DNA of 64,000 nt from an uncultured Aquiluna sp. (GTDB lineage Bacteria > Actinomycetota > Actinomycetes > Actinomycetales > Microbacteriaceae), in NCBI GenBank assembly GCA_905182225.1, contig CAJJAJ010000009.1, positions 62,001-126,000 on the forward strand. Direction: 5' to 3'. This document shows, one piece after another, positions 1-10,500 of this stretch. Under the pieces are notes generated by a model. That model made no database searches. It was not told the DNA's origin and was given only the letters and a program-made list of their open reading frames with translations. Every line of letters starts with the position of its first letter. The stretch's first letter is position 1. Made by a program: the position numbers and the translations under genes.

Positions 1-151
1 GGACCGCTGCTGCAAGACCCGCCCCCTCAGAAAAATGCACGAGTTCACGGAACAACTGCTGATGCCCCAAATGAATACCGTCGAATTTGCCTATGGCAAC
101 GGCCGTATCGGTGTACCCATCCGGCAAAACGGAATTACTTAGTTCCAGCAC
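1..151 (-). CDS. ribF: Bifunctional riboflavin kinase/FAD synthetase, N-terminal fragment (runs off window start)
   Basis: Reverse-strand translation from GTG at 149-151 gives VLELSNSVLPDGYTDTAVAIGKFDGIHLGHQQLFREL..., with the RibF nucleotidyltransferase motif (AIGxFDGxHxGHQ); GAGGGGG ribosome-binding site upstream; expected downstream of truB. Confidence 0.85.
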   Translation of the reverse strand, partial: MLELSNSVLPDGYTDTAVAIGKFDGIHLGHQQLFRELVHFSEGAGLAAAV

Positions 152-524
152 TCTGCCCCCTCAGCCAAATCAGACCCAACACCGGCAACACAAGCGGGAT
201 AAAACCATAACCAACACCGAAGCCCGACCAAACCGATGGATGACCAAATAGCTCAGGCATCAAGATCGAGAGCAAGCCAACGATGATTACTCCTGCCAGT
301 TCAAAGCGGACCGCCAACAGGGCCAACGCGTGATGCTTTGCCGGCTGAGCAAGTGAAAAAGTAGCGACTAGGTAAACCACCGCGGCAACCGCCGATAATA
401 AATAAGCAACGGGAGCCTGATCAAATTCTCGAATTAGCTGATAACCGGCTCTAGCCGATGCAGAAAGTGCAAAGACGCCATAGACAGCGACCAAAACCCT
501 GCCAACGCCCATTGATTTTTTCAT
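135..524 (-). CDS. Small multi-pass membrane protein, unknown function
   Basis: ORF with several hydrophobic segments; start probably at MKKSMGVG (524) rather than 566, where it would overlap the upstream gene. Confidence 0.65.
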   Translation of the reverse strand: MKKSMGVGRVLVAVYGVFALSASARAGYQLIREFDQAPVAYLLSAVAAVVYLVATFSLAQPAKHHALALLAVRFELAGVIIVGLLSILMPELFGHPSVWSGFGVGYGFIPLVLPVLGLIWLRGQSAGTK

Positions 525-543
525 GAATTCTCCAAGACCAATC

Positions 544-921
544 TTAGATTGCGAAAGGGTTGACACCGGTCCAGATTTGCTGCATTCTGACCAACATCAC
601 GGCGATCGTAAGAACTGCTGCCCCCAAAACCACAGTTGACCAACGATTTCGTTCAACCAACGCCCAAACCGCTCCGACAATCGGGACCATAAGGGCGACT
701 ATTAGGTAACCAAAGAACTCCCAGGTGTCGATTACCGCGTACTGACCAAGAGAAACCAAAACAATCGAGAGAATCAACTGGACTAGTAGGCCCGCCTCAA
801 CTCCGATTGCTAGCCCAAGGGAAAATCCACTCGGTGATTTGCCGATTAGCCCCAAAAAAATCAGAATCAACCCTGCCGCGACTGCATACCAGGCCAAAAT
901 CAAGAAAAAAGCGTCTATCAA
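544..921 (-). CDS. Small multi-pass membrane protein, unknown function
   Basis: 125 aa ORF (MIDAFFLILAWYAVAAGLIL...), strongly hydrophobic, overlaps truB stop by 4 nt (coupling). Confidence 0.7.
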   Translation of the reverse strand: MIDAFFLILAWYAVAAGLILIFLGLIGKSPSGFSLGLAIGVEAGLLVQLILSIVLVSLGQYAVIDTWEFFGYLIVALMVPIVGAVWALVERNRWSTVVLGAAVLTIAVMLVRMQQIWTGVNPFAI

Positions 922-1781
922 TGCTCCCCCTGAAATACCGCAATCGATTTGTATTGGGACCCGGTCTTTGTGGCAAGAGCAATCAGTTGCTGCTCGCGAA
1001 TAAGTGCGATTTCAGGCTCGTCTGATTCCAATTGGATTTTCTTGCCGTGTCTAAGGTCGCGTTCCTGGTCGCCAGAAATCTCGAAGCTTGGGAACAACTT
1101 GGATGCAGCATCAGCCAAGCTGATCCAACGAGGCTCTTCGGTGATTGCCGTCGCATCACCAATCAAAAAAGAAGCAACTGCGGTTCGACGAAGCTCAATC
1201 AAGTGTCCGCCCACTTCGAGAGCATGACCCATGTCCCTTGCTAGGGCACGGATGTAGGTCCCGGAACTGCAACTAACGCTGATGTCGAAATCAACCAAAC
1301 CCTCATGGCCTCTTAGTTCGCTGGTGCGAGCAAAGTCACGAATCACTATTGACTTGGGCTTTAGGTCAACCTCTTTACCCTGTCGCACCAAGTCGTAAGC
1401 CCTGACGCCATCAATCTTTTTTGCGCTCACACTCGAAGGTATTTGATCAAGCGGTCCGGTCAAAGACGCAATGACCTTGTCGATTTGGTCGGCAATGATG
1501 CCTGAAGCATCCTTGGCCTCAAGGACGTCCGACTGAGAATCATCGCTGAGGGTTGATTGCCCCAGCCGCACGGTAGCGGTGTACGCCTTGTCTTGACCGA
1601 GCAAGAACTGGAGTAATTTTGTGCCCTGGTTTGCTCCGAGCACCAACAGACCGGTAGCCAAAGGATCCAAGGTTCCGCCATGCCCGACTTTTTTTGTGCC
1701 GAGAACGCCTCGCATTTTTGCGACAACATCAAAAGAAGTCCAGTCCTGGGGTTTGTCAATCAGAACTAGGCCATGCTGCAT
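918..1781 (-). CDS. truB: tRNA pseudouridine(55) synthase TruB
   Basis: GLVLIDKPQDWTSFDVV, KKVGHGGTLDPLATGLLVLG motifs. Confidence 0.96.
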   Translation of the reverse strand: MQHGLVLIDKPQDWTSFDVVAKMRGVLGTKKVGHGGTLDPLATGLLVLGANQGTKLLQFLLGQDKAYTATVRLGQSTLSDDSQSDVLEAKDASGIIADQIDKVIASLTGPLDQIPSSVSAKKIDGVRAYDLVRQGKEVDLKPKSIVIRDFARTSELRGHEGLVDFDISVSCSSGTYIRALARDMGHALEVGGHLIELRRTAVASFLIGDATAITEEPRWISLADAASKLFPSFEISGDQERDLRHGKKIQLESDEPEIALIREQQLIALATKTGSQYKSIAVFQGEH

Positions 1782-2209
1782 TAGTCTTCCTGCGGCTTTT
1801 GAATATATGGGTCGGCATCGCCCGCGTGCTTGGCACCCTTGGCAAGTTTCTCTAATTCGCCATCGCGTCTTTTAGCCTCGGCCAAAAGCTCGTTCAAGTC
1901 GCCAGCATTTTCTGGGACATCGTCGAGAACAAGTTCCAGGGTTGGGGTCATTCTGATTCCCAGCTGTTTTCCGATCTCTCCCCTGAGCCGACCGGTGTTT
2001 TTCTGCAGAATAGCTACCGTGGAAGCCTTGTCGGCATCGGAACCAAAAACAGTGTAGAAAAGTCGGGCCTGCATTAGATCGGGGGTAACTCGAGCGTCAG
2101 TAAAAGTAACGAAACCCAAATCAGGGTCCTTGACAACCTTTGCTAGCGCGGAGGCCGCCAAAACTTTAATACGCTCTGCAAGACGTAGTGCTCTAGCGTG
2201 ATCTGCCAT
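1781..2209 (-). CDS. rbfA: 30S ribosome-binding factor A
   Basis: [44 protein letters not shown]; between infB and truB. Confidence 0.95.
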   Translation of the reverse strand: MADHARALRLAERIKVLAASALAKVVKDPDLGFVTFTDARVTPDLMQARLFYTVFGSDADKASTVAILQKNTGRLRGEIGKQLGIRMTPTLELVLDDVPENAGDLNELLAEAKRRDGELEKLAKGAKHAGDADPYIQKPQED

Positions 2210-4830
2210 TAGCCCCTCGGCTTCTCAACCATCTCGTAAGTCTCGATGACGTCATCGATCTTCACATCGTTGAAGCTACCGAGTCCGATTCCACACTCGA
2301 AATCAGCCTTTACCTCAGTGGCATCGTCCTTGAATCGTTTCAGTGACTCGACCTTGAGGTTCTCTCCGATTACTTCGCCGTTTCTCAAGACTCTTGCCAT
2401 AGCGTTTCGACGCATTAGGCCGCTTCGAACATATGAACCAGCGATGAGACCGAACTTGGAGGACTTGAATACTTCTCGAACTTCGGCTGTTCCCAACTGA
2501 GCTTCTTCGTATTCCGGCTTGAGCATTCCCTTGAGTGAGCTTTCAATGTCTTCAAGGACGTTGTAGATGACGGTGTAGTGACGGATGTCGACACCCTCAC
2601 GGTCCGCTCGTTCCTTCGCCTTGTTGTCTGGACGAACGTTGAATCCGATGATTACCGCCGAGTCGACAGTGGCTAGGTTTACGTCAGATTCAGTGATTGC
2701 TCCAACACCACGGTGGATGATTCGCAGCTGCACTGAGTCGCCAACGTCAATCTTGAGCAAGCTGTCCTCCAGGGCCTCAACAGCACCCGACACGTCACCC
2801 TTGATGATCAAGTTCAGTGATTCGACCTTGCCATCTTCTAGGGCCTGAGTGAAGTCCTCGAGTGAAAGCTTCTTTCTGGTCCTCGCCAGCAGGGCGTTTC
2901 GGTCGGCAGCTTCACGCTTTTCTGCGATCTGCCTGGCCTGACGCTCGTCCTCGGCAACCACGAAGGTATCTCCGGCGCGCGGAACTGACTGCAGACCGAG
3001 AACCTGAACCGGCCTTGATGGAGTCGCAAATTTAACCGGATCTCCGTTTTCATCAAACATCGCACGGACTCGGCCGTAAGCAGCACCGGCAACAATTGCG
3101 TTACCAACCTCTAAGGTTCCTGACTGAATCAGAACCGTCGCAACGGAACCGCGTCCCTTGTCTAGGTTTGCTTCAATGGCAACTCCACGGGCTGCCTTGT
3201 CAGGGTTGGCTCGAAGATCTAGAGCTGCATCGGCAGTCAAAAGCACTGCGTCAAGAAGCTTGTCGATGCCGTCACCCTTCAGCGCAGATACGTCTACGAA
3301 CATCACGTCTCCACCGAATTCCTCCGCAACCAAGCCAAACTCGGTTAGCTGCTGGCGAATCTTCGCAGGGTTTGCTCCCTCTTTATCAACCTTGTTGACG
3401 GCAACCACAATTGGAACTCTTGCGGCTTGGGCATGGTTCAAAGCCTCAATGGTCTGAGGCATTACACCGTCGTCCGCAGCCACAACCAAGATGGCAATGT
3501 CTGTGACTTCAGTACCTCTGACTCGCATGGCAGTGAAAGCCTCGTGACCTGGCGTATCAATAAATGTGATCGCGCGATCTTTAGCCTCGTGAGTCGTGTG
3601 AACCTGGTAGGCACCGATGTGCTGGGTAATTCCACCCGCCTCACCGTCGACAACATTCGCATTACGAATCGAGTCAAGCAACCTAGTCTTTCCGTGATCA
3701 ACGTGTCCCATTACGGTCACAACCGGAGGTCTTGGGGAAAGCGATTCGTCGTCTTCCTCCTCGATGCCAGTCGAAATATCCAGTCCGAAGCCCTCGAACA
3801 GCTCTCGCTCTTCATCTTCAGGCGAGACAACCTCGACCTTGTAGCCAAGCTCTTCACCAAGAATCTGGAAAGTTTCTTCGTCTAGAGACGCTGTCGCAGT
3901 CGCCATCTGTCCCAAGTGGAACAGGATGGTGATCAACTGAGCGGAGTTAGTGCCAATCTTGTCTGCGAAGTCCTGAATCGAGGATCCACGACGAACTCGC
4001 AGCACAGTTGTTCCATCGCCGCGAGGCACCATTGTGCCGCCCAGGCTGGGAACATCTCTTTGTTCAAATTCTTCGCGCTTTGTTCTTTTTGACTTACGAG
4101 ATTTTCCTCGGGAACCGCCCCTACCAAATGCTCCTGCAGTGCCCGCTCCGCGGCCACCACGGCCGGCTGGGCCTGGTCTTCCGGCTGGAGGTCCAAACCC
4201 CGGCTTCTGTCCCGGTGCTCCGAATGCTGGGGCTCCACCTGGACGCGGTGCTCCGCCGCCTGGGCGAGGTGCTCCGCCGCCTGGGCGAGGTGCTCCGCCG
4301 GCAGGTCTTGGCGCTCCTGGTCTTGGTGCTGACCCGGCAGGTCTTGGCGCTCCTGGTCTTGGTCGCCCCATGCCCTGGTTTGCAGCAAATGGGTTGTTGC
4401 CTGGACGAACCATCGGGCGAGGTATTCCCATGCCCTGGTTCGAAGAAAATGGATTGTTGCCTGGGCGAGGTGTGCCAAGCATTGTTGCAGCGGCGGACTT
4501 CTCCTCCACGACTGGCTCTCCAGCTCCAGGCGCAGCAACCGGCGCTGGCTCAACTGCCGCGGGAGCGGCCGGCTCAGCGATTTCTGAGGGCTTTGGACTT
4601 TCGGCAACAGCCGGGGCCTCTGGAGCAGGTTTAGCCTTTGGCTTCGCTGGCTCCTTCTTGGCTGGAACTTCCTTCTTTGGGAAGGCACCCTTTAGCCTTG
4701 CAGCTACCGGCGGTGTGATTGTTGACGAGCCACCTTTGACGTATTCGCCAAGCTCTTCTAATTTGGCCAAAGCTGTCTTGGTGTCAATCCCAAGTTCTTT
4801 AGCAATGTCGTATACGCGTGGAAGCGCCAC
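2209..4830 (-). CDS. infB: Translation initiation factor IF-2
   Basis: [40 protein letters not shown]-motifs; long Pro/Gly-rich N-terminus; likely GTG start at 4830 ([14 protein letters not shown]) preceded by AGGAG, not the 4860 ORF start. Confidence 0.97.
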   Translation of the reverse strand: MALPRVYDIAKELGIDTKTALAKLEELGEYVKGGSSTITPPVAARLKGAFPKKEVPAKKEPAKPKAKPAPEAPAVAESPKPSEIAEPAAPAAVEPAPVAAPGAGEPVVEEKSAAATMLGTPRPGNNPFSSNQGMGIPRPMVRPGNNPFAANQGMGRPRPGAPRPAGSAPRPGAPRPAGGAPRPGGGAPRPGGGAPRPGGAPAFGAPGQKPGFGPPAGRPGPAGRGGRGAGTAGAFGRGGSRGKSRKSKRTKREEFEQRDVPSLGGTMVPRGDGTTVLRVRRGSSIQDFADKIGTNSAQLITILFHLGQMATATASLDEETFQILGEELGYKVEVVSPEDEERELFEGFGLDISTGIEEEDDESLSPRPPVVTVMGHVDHGKTRLLDSIRNANVVDGEAGGITQHIGAYQVHTTHEAKDRAITFIDTPGHEAFTAMRVRGTEVTDIAILVVAADDGVMPQTIEALNHAQAARVPIVVAVNKVDKEGANPAKIRQQLTEFGLVAEEFGGDVMFVDVSALKGDGIDKLLDAVLLTADAALDLRANPDKAARGVAIEANLDKGRGSVATVLIQSGTLEVGNAIVAGAAYGRVRAMFDENGDPVKFATPSRPVQVLGLQSVPRAGDTFVVAEDERQARQIAEKREAADRNALLARTRKKLSLEDFTQALEDGKVESLNLIIKGDVSGAVEALEDSLLKIDVGDSVQLRIIHRGVGAITESDVNLATVDSAVIIGFNVRPDNKAKERADREGVDIRHYTVIYNVLEDIESSLKGMLKPEYEEAQLGTAEVREVFKSSKFGLIAGSYVRSGLMRRNAMARVLRNGEVIGENLKVESLKRFKDDATEVKADFECGIGLGSFNDVKIDDVIETYEMVEKPRG
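4245..4475 (-). repeat. Degenerate tandem repeats within the infB N-terminal region
   Basis: 21-nt unit ggtgctccgccgcctgggcga repeated; ~30-nt ccggcaggtcttggcgctcctggtcttgg repeated; paralogous catgccctggtt(t/c)g(c/a)ag(c/a)aaatgg(g/a)ttgttgcctgg blocks; encodes GAPRPGG and GNNPF(S/A)xNQGMG. Confidence 0.85.
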
Positions 4831-4903
4831 TTTTTTTCTCCTGTTCGGGGCCGACCCCAAACAGGGAAGGCCTTAGTTCTGAGGGGGTCTCATTTCGAGG
4901 AAC

Positions 4904-5161
4904 TCATTGTGTGTCAGCCATGTTTTGTGCCTGATTTCTAAGCCATGTCTCGAGAGACTCTGAATTAGAGTCACCCAAGGCGCGAACTAGACCTTTTCGA
5001 TCAAGCGCCAACCGCAAACATTTTTCGTGAACCCAAGCCCCTCTTCCAGCTAACTTTCGATGCTGGTCAAGAACAAAACTTTGATCCACTGAAACAATTT
5101 TTAGCAGGTGCTTCATCGAATCTCGCTGGCGGCAGCCAACACAGGTCCGAATAGGCTCCAT
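4904..5161 (-). CDS. ylxR: YlxR family (DUF448) RNA-binding protein
   Basis: MEPIRTCVGCRQR...GRGAWVHEKCLRLA signature between nusA and infB. Confidence 0.93.
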   Translation of the reverse strand: MEPIRTCVGCRQRDSMKHLLKIVSVDQSFVLDQHRKLAGRGAWVHEKCLRLALDRKGLVRALGDSNSESLETWLRNQAQNMADTQ

Positions 5162-5185
5162 TCTAGGGCCCCTTACCCAATGACG

Positions 5186-6163
5186 CTATCCCTCAAGGAT
5201 GCTATCTGGCTGAATGTCGATTTTGGCACCGGTCAATTTCGCTGCCAGGCGGGCGTTCTGGCCCTCTTTGCCGATTGCCAGCGAGAGCTGAAAATCAGGA
5301 ACTAACACTCTAACTGCCTTGGTTGCAGCGTCTAAAACAAAGCTGTCCGAGACCCTGGCTGGCGATAGGGCGTGAGCTACGAAGGTCGCTAAGTCCTCCG
5401 AGAAATCAACAACGTCGATTTTTTCCTCATTCAATTCCGCGCTAACTGCTCGGACTCGTTGGCCAAGTTCGCCAATGCAAGCTCCCTTGGCGTTGATACC
5501 AGGTTCTTTTGCAAAAACAGCAATCTTGGTTCTATGGCCCGCCTCGCGAGCGACGGAAGCAATTTCCACTTGGCCGGAAGCGACCTCTGGGACCTCCATT
5601 GCGAAAAGTTTTCTAACCAAGCCCGGGTGGGTCCTAGAAACCGTGATCTGAGGTCCCCTGGTTCCCATTTGAACGCTGGTTACATACACTCTGATGCGAC
5701 TTCCGTGCAGATACTCTTCGGTTGGAACCTGCTCTTCGGGAGGCATAAGAGCCTCGATTGAGCCTAAATTCACGTAGACCATGTGTGATCTGGAGCCCTG
5801 TTGAATCTGGCCAGAGACTATGTCGCCCTCTTTGCCCTTGAACTCGCCTAACAAGCCTTCGTCTGAGATGTCCCGCATCCGTTGCGCAATAACCTGCTTA
5901 GCGGCGTAAGCGGCGACTCGACCAAAACCTTCGGGGGTCACTTCCTCTTCACCAACGGGCTCTAGGTCCTCATCGAGAGTGGATTGGAAGATTCGAACGT
6001 GACCAGTTTTGCGATCAAGCTCCGCTCGCGCTCCCTTTACGGGTTCTGGAAAGCCCTTGGCGAAAGCGGCCAGAATGGCGGCCTCGATTATCACGACTAG
6101 CTCGTCAAATGGGATTTCCCGCTCGCGCTCTAGCAGACGAAGAACTTGTAAATCAATATCCAT
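5186..6163 (-). CDS. nusA: Transcription termination/antitermination protein NusA
   Basis: NusA N-domain plus S1/KH domains (EGDIVSGQIQQGSRSHMVYVNLGSIEALMPPEEQ; LAIGKEGQNARLAAKLTGAKIDI). Confidence 0.97.
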   Translation of the reverse strand: MDIDLQVLRLLEREREIPFDELVVIIEAAILAAFAKGFPEPVKGARAELDRKTGHVRIFQSTLDEDLEPVGEEEVTPEGFGRVAAYAAKQVIAQRMRDISDEGLLGEFKGKEGDIVSGQIQQGSRSHMVYVNLGSIEALMPPEEQVPTEEYLHGSRIRVYVTSVQMGTRGPQITVSRTHPGLVRKLFAMEVPEVASGQVEIASVAREAGHRTKIAVFAKEPGINAKGACIGELGQRVRAVSAELNEEKIDVVDFSEDLATFVAHALSPARVSDSFVLDAATKAVRVLVPDFQLSLAIGKEGQNARLAAKLTGAKIDIQPDSILEG

Positions 6164-6183
6164 GACTCGCCTCTTTTTAGTTT

Positions 6184-7953
6184 CTAGCGCTTAGCCATTA
6201 GCTCAGCGAGAACTGAGTCTATCTTTACTTGAGAGCGTTCGCCTGTCACTCTGTTCCAAAGCTCAACTTCACCCTCTGCTACGCCTCGGCCACAGATGAT
6301 TATCCAGGGGTTTCCAATCAGCTCCGCGTCGGCAAATTTCACTCCCGGACTGACCTTTGGTCGGTCATCAAGCATGATCCTGAGCCCAAGAGCCTCAGCG
6401 GCTACGGTCAAGGACTCAGCTACCTCAAAGGCGGCCTCATCTTTACCAGCCGCAATCACGTGAAGGTTCGCTGGAGCCACTGAATCTGGCCACATCAAGC
6501 CCTTTTCGTCATGGAACGCCTCAGCAATTACTGCCACCAACCTGGTCACACCAATTCCATAGGAGCCCATGGTTACTGTCACAAGCTTTCCGTTTGAATC
6601 AAGCACCTTCAGGCCCAGCGCCTCGGCGTATTTACGACCCAGCTGAAAAATGTGACCGATTTCGATGCCGCGAGCCATTTCCAAGGGTCCTGAACCGTCT
6701 GGGGCCGGATCTCCGGCGCGAATCTCTGCGATGTCGGCAATTCCATCCGACGAAAAGTCTCGACCAAAAGTCAGGTACCAAGTGTGCATCTGATCTTTAT
6801 TGGCACCGGTAATCCACGAACTTCCCTCAGCAATCCTGGGGTCCAGCAGGTACTCGATCTTCGAATCGGTTTCTAGGCCCAAAAATTGTTTGGAATCTTT
6901 ACGGGGTCCGATGTAACCCTTGACAAGTTCGGGGTGGCTTTTGAAATCGGCCTCGTTGGCCTGCTCAACATCGCAGCCAAACCAAGCTTCGGCGCGCTTT
7001 TGATCAACTTCTCGGTCGCCCGGAATTCCAACCGTCACCAGTGTTCGCTTGCCATCTCCAGCTATTCGCGCAAGCACCACATTTTTCAGGGTGTCAGAGG
7101 CCTCCCAAGTGCCATCTGGCTTGGGGTGATTCTCATTCGAGAAGCTAACCAAGGTGGCAATTGTTGGAGTGTTTGGTGACGCGTGATCCTCAGCCTCGTG
7201 ATTATTCGGCGTGATGGCTGGAGACTGCTTGAATCTAACCGCCTCTACATTGGCAGCAAAGCCGGATGCAGATCTGACAAAGGAGTCCTCGCCGATTTCG
7301 CAAGGACTCAGGAACTCCTCCGATTTCGAGCCACCCATCGCTCCAGCATCCGCGCTCACGATTACATACTCCAGCCCTAGGCGCGTGAAAATGCGCTCGT
7401 AGGCTGCGCGCTGGGCCTGATAAGAAATCTCGAGGCCCTCGTCAGTCACATCAAAGCTATACGCATCTTTCATTACGAATTCGCGACCACGCAGAAGACC
7501 GGCTCTTGGCCTAGCTTCATCGCGGTATTTATTTTGGATTTGGTAGATGCTCAATGGGAGGTCTTTATAGGAGTTATAAAGATCCTTCACCAAAAGAGTA
7601 AAAACCTCTTCGTGAGTTGGCGCCAGCAAGTACTCCGCGTCTTTTCTGTCTTTCAAGCGGAAAATGTTATCTCCGTAGTCATTCCACCGACCGGTCACCT
7701 CATAGGGCTCCTTTGGAAGCAGGGCTGGGAAGAAGACCTCTTGGGCACCAGCGGCAGCCATTTCTTCGCGAACGATTTGCTCGATCTTGGTTTTGACCAT
7801 CAGACCAAGAGGGAGCCAGCTGAAAATACCCGGTGCCGCACGCCTTATGTAACCCGCGCGAACAAGCAACCTATGGCTTTCAACCTCAGCGTCGGCTGGG
7901 TCTTCTCGAAGGGTTCTTAGGAATAATGAGCTCAGGCGATATGGCATGAGCAC
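6184..7953 (-). CDS. proS: Prolyl-tRNA synthetase (bacterial type, with editing domain)
   Basis: [48 protein letters not shown]; class II motifs; GTG (7953) or ATG (7947) start. Confidence 0.97.
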   Translation of the reverse strand: MLMPYRLSSLFLRTLREDPADAEVESHRLLVRAGYIRRAAPGIFSWLPLGLMVKTKIEQIVREEMAAAGAQEVFFPALLPKEPYEVTGRWNDYGDNIFRLKDRKDAEYLLAPTHEEVFTLLVKDLYNSYKDLPLSIYQIQNKYRDEARPRAGLLRGREFVMKDAYSFDVTDEGLEISYQAQRAAYERIFTRLGLEYVIVSADAGAMGGSKSEEFLSPCEIGEDSFVRSASGFAANVEAVRFKQSPAITPNNHEAEDHASPNTPTIATLVSFSNENHPKPDGTWEASDTLKNVVLARIAGDGKRTLVTVGIPGDREVDQKRAEAWFGCDVEQANEADFKSHPELVKGYIGPRKDSKQFLGLETDSKIEYLLDPRIAEGSSWITGANKDQMHTWYLTFGRDFSSDGIADIAEIRAGDPAPDGSGPLEMARGIEIGHIFQLGRKYAEALGLKVLDSNGKLVTVTMGSYGIGVTRLVAVIAEAFHDEKGLMWPDSVAPANLHVIAAGKDEAAFEVAESLTVAAEALGLRIMLDDRPKVSPGVKFADAELIGNPWIIICGRGVAEGEVELWNRVTGERSQVKIDSVLAELMAKR

Positions 7954-7961
7954 AATGTTAG

Positions 7962-9116
7962 CTACTCCCCGACGCTAACCTGGGCGGTTCCGATAAGTGC
8001 GCTGTCCATTTCGGCTGCAATTCGGTTCGCCTCTTCAATCAAAGTGGCAACAATTTCATTTTCCGGAACAGTTTTGATGATCTCGCCCTTGACGAAAATT
8101 TGACCTTTGCCGTTTCCTGAGGCAACTCCCAAATCTGCTTCCCTTGCTTCACCCGGTCCGTTTACAACGCAACCCATAACGGCAACTCGAATTGGAACAG
8201 TCAGGTGTGAAAGCCCCTCGGTAACGTCGTTCGCGAGCGTATAAACATCTACTTGCGCTCGCCCACAGCTTGGGCAAGAGACAATCTCGAGCTTTCTGGG
8301 ACGAAGGTTCAGGCTCTCCAAGATCTGCGAGCCCACTTTGATCTCCTCAACCGGCGGAGCTGAAAGCGAGACTCGAATCGTGTCGCCAATTCCTTGAGCC
8401 AACAGGGCACCGAATGCCACTGAGGACTTGATTGTTCCTTGGAATGCCGGTCCGGCCTCGGTAACGCCCAAGTGAAACGGCCAGTCTCCCCGCTCGGCGA
8501 GCAGCTGATAGGCCTTGACCATAACAACCGGGTCATTGTGCTTCACAGAAATCTTGAAATCGTGAAAGTCATGCTCTTCGAAAAGACTTGCTTCCCAAAC
8601 CGCGGACTCCACTAGGGCCTCAGCAGTTGGCTTGCCATACTTTTGCAACAGTCTTGGGTCTAGGGAACCCGCATTCACGCCAATGCGGATTGAAATTCCA
8701 GCGTCCTTGGCAGCTTTTGCGATTGCCCCGACCTGGTCATCAAATTTTCTAATGTTTCCCGGGTTCACTCGCACCGCTCCACAGCCAGCCTCAATGGCTT
8801 GAAAGACATAGCGGGGTTGAAAGTGGATGTCAGCGATTACCGGAAGCTGGGAGCGCTTGGCAATGACACTCAAAGCTTTTGCGTCGTCGCTAGTTGGGAC
8901 AGCAACTCGAACAATGTCACAGCCCGTTGCAGTTAATTCAGCAATTTGCTGAAGGGTTCCATTTATGTCCGTGGTCTGAGTGGTTGTCATCGACTGAACT
9001 GAAATTGGAGAATCCGACCCTACGGGAACCTTCCCAACCATTATTTGGCGAGTTTTCCGCCTAGGCGCGATTGTTGGTGGCGGTCCCACTGGAAGACCAA
9101 GATTTACAGCTGGCAA
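7962..9116 (-). CDS. ispG: 4-hydroxy-3-methylbut-2-en-1-yl diphosphate synthase (flavodoxin)
   Basis: [23 protein letters not shown]; Cys ligands SCPSCGR and [12 protein letters not shown]. Confidence 0.97.
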   Translation of the reverse strand: MPAVNLGLPVGPPPTIAPRRKTRQIMVGKVPVGSDSPISVQSMTTTQTTDINGTLQQIAELTATGCDIVRVAVPTSDDAKALSVIAKRSQLPVIADIHFQPRYVFQAIEAGCGAVRVNPGNIRKFDDQVGAIAKAAKDAGISIRIGVNAGSLDPRLLQKYGKPTAEALVESAVWEASLFEEHDFHDFKISVKHNDPVVMVKAYQLLAERGDWPFHLGVTEAGPAFQGTIKSSVAFGALLAQGIGDTIRVSLSAPPVEEIKVGSQILESLNLRPRKLEIVSCPSCGRAQVDVYTLANDVTEGLSHLTVPIRVAVMGCVVNGPGEAREADLGVASGNGKGQIFVKGEIIKTVPENEIVATLIEEANRIAAEMDSALIGTAQVSVGE

Positions 9117-9169
9117 TTGTTACCTCTCGTTTGCTCCAAGCTTCAACAGCAAAGGAGGAAAGTTACTTC

Positions 9170-10471
9170 CTAGCCCAATGTTATTGGGTTTACAAGGTCA
9201 GCTAATATTAGTATCAGGCCCGTCGCAATCAGCAGCATCCACACCGCGTATGCAACAGGTAAGGCCTTAGCGGTATCGATTGGACCCGGGTCCTTCTTTC
9301 CAACAAGAACCCAAGATCTTCTCTTCGCACTTTCGTAAAGCGCCCCAAGAACGTGCCCACCATCTAGCGGCAGCAGCGGAATCAAGTTGAATACGAATAG
9401 CGCAAGATTCAAAGATCCGATTAGCAAAAGCAACGAGGCGAGCTTGGCCTCCACGCCGATATCTGCTGCAGTGAGCTCTCCCGCTAACTGACCAACTCCC
9501 AAAATAGAGACCGCACCATTTGGATCTCGATCGGTGCTCCCGAAGGTACTTGCCGCGACCTTATAAACCTGTTGCGGCAAATCAGCCACGAAGGCAAGCA
9601 TTCCACCGGTTGCAGCGAGTGAGAAATTGACCGATTCTCCCATGCTAAGTGGCGTCATCTCAGACCCCAACTGAATGCCCAGAATGGGTCTGAGTTCGGT
9701 GACTTTATTTCCTGCCGGGTCTAAAGCTGCCGCTCCCGACTCTAGGAAGACTTGGGTCTCGATAAATGATGGGGTAATTGCGAGGGTGATATTTGCTCCG
9801 TCGCGAACAACCCCCAGCATTGACTGACTAGTCTGATTTTTGCTCAGTCCAGCAATTACTTCGTTCCAGTTCAGAACCGGTTTGCCGTTGACCTGATTGA
9901 CGGTGTCACCAGGTAACAACCCGGCGGCAATAGCGGGCGAAACCGGAGCGCCGCTGGGGCAATTACCCGCGGAATCAGCCTCAATACATTCATAGACCTT
10001 GCTGACGCTCATCGTGGATTGCATTGTTCCGACACCACTGAGTGCCAGAAGAATGAGCAGCATCCCCAAAATAAGGTTCATCAGCGGACCACCGAGCATG
10101 ATAATTAGCTTCTTTGGGGAGGACAGTTTGTAGAACTGGCGATTTTCATCGCTGGGCTCGATGCCCTCTCTTACCTGCTGCCTGGCATCCCTGATCCAAC
10201 TCGCGAATGGCCCACGATATGGCTTGGACTCGGGAGGATACATGCCAGTCATGAGGATATATCCACCCAGCGGAATTGCCTTAATCCCATACTCGGTGTC
10301 GCCCCTGGTCCAGGACTTCACGGTGGGGCCAAAGCCGATCATGTATTGGTTTACTCGAATGCCAAAAATTTTCGCAGGTACCAAGTGACCGATTTCGTGC
10401 AGGCCAATTGACAGAGCAATTCCAATAAGGACAATTGCAATTCCGGCCGCGTACAAGAGGATGTCGATCAC
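9170..10471 (-). CDS. Site-2 (M50) membrane metalloprotease, RseP/Rip1 family, PDZ domain
   Basis: IGLHEIGHLVPAKIFGIRV (HExxH), internal PDZ-like region, NLIPLLPLDGGHVLGALYE. Confidence 0.93.
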   Translation of the reverse strand: MIDILLYAAGIAIVLIGIALSIGLHEIGHLVPAKIFGIRVNQYMIGFGPTVKSWTRGDTEYGIKAIPLGGYILMTGMYPPESKPYRGPFASWIRDARQQVREGIEPSDENRQFYKLSSPKKLIIMLGGPLMNLILGMLLILLALSGVGTMQSTMSVSKVYECIEADSAGNCPSGAPVSPAIAAGLLPGDTVNQVNGKPVLNWNEVIAGLSKNQTSQSMLGVVRDGANITLAITPSFIETQVFLESGAAALDPAGNKVTELRPILGIQLGSEMTPLSMGESVNFSLAATGGMLAFVADLPQQVYKVAASTFGSTDRDPNGAVSILGVGQLAGELTAADIGVEAKLASLLLLIGSLNLALFVFNLIPLLPLDGGHVLGALYESAKRRSWVLVGKKDPGPIDTAKALPVAYAVWMLLIATGLILILADLVNPITLG

Positions 10472-10500
10472 GGTTCAAGGCTACCTGAACACTTGAGGAT

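Noticed and set aside
4034-4876. 280 aa plus-strand ORF antisense to infB (also 4008..4634, 3427..3885 and the shifted-frame 3933..4688)
   Set aside because: Open frames are a by-product of the Pro/Gly-rich repeat composition of infB; no independent start signals or recognisable domains
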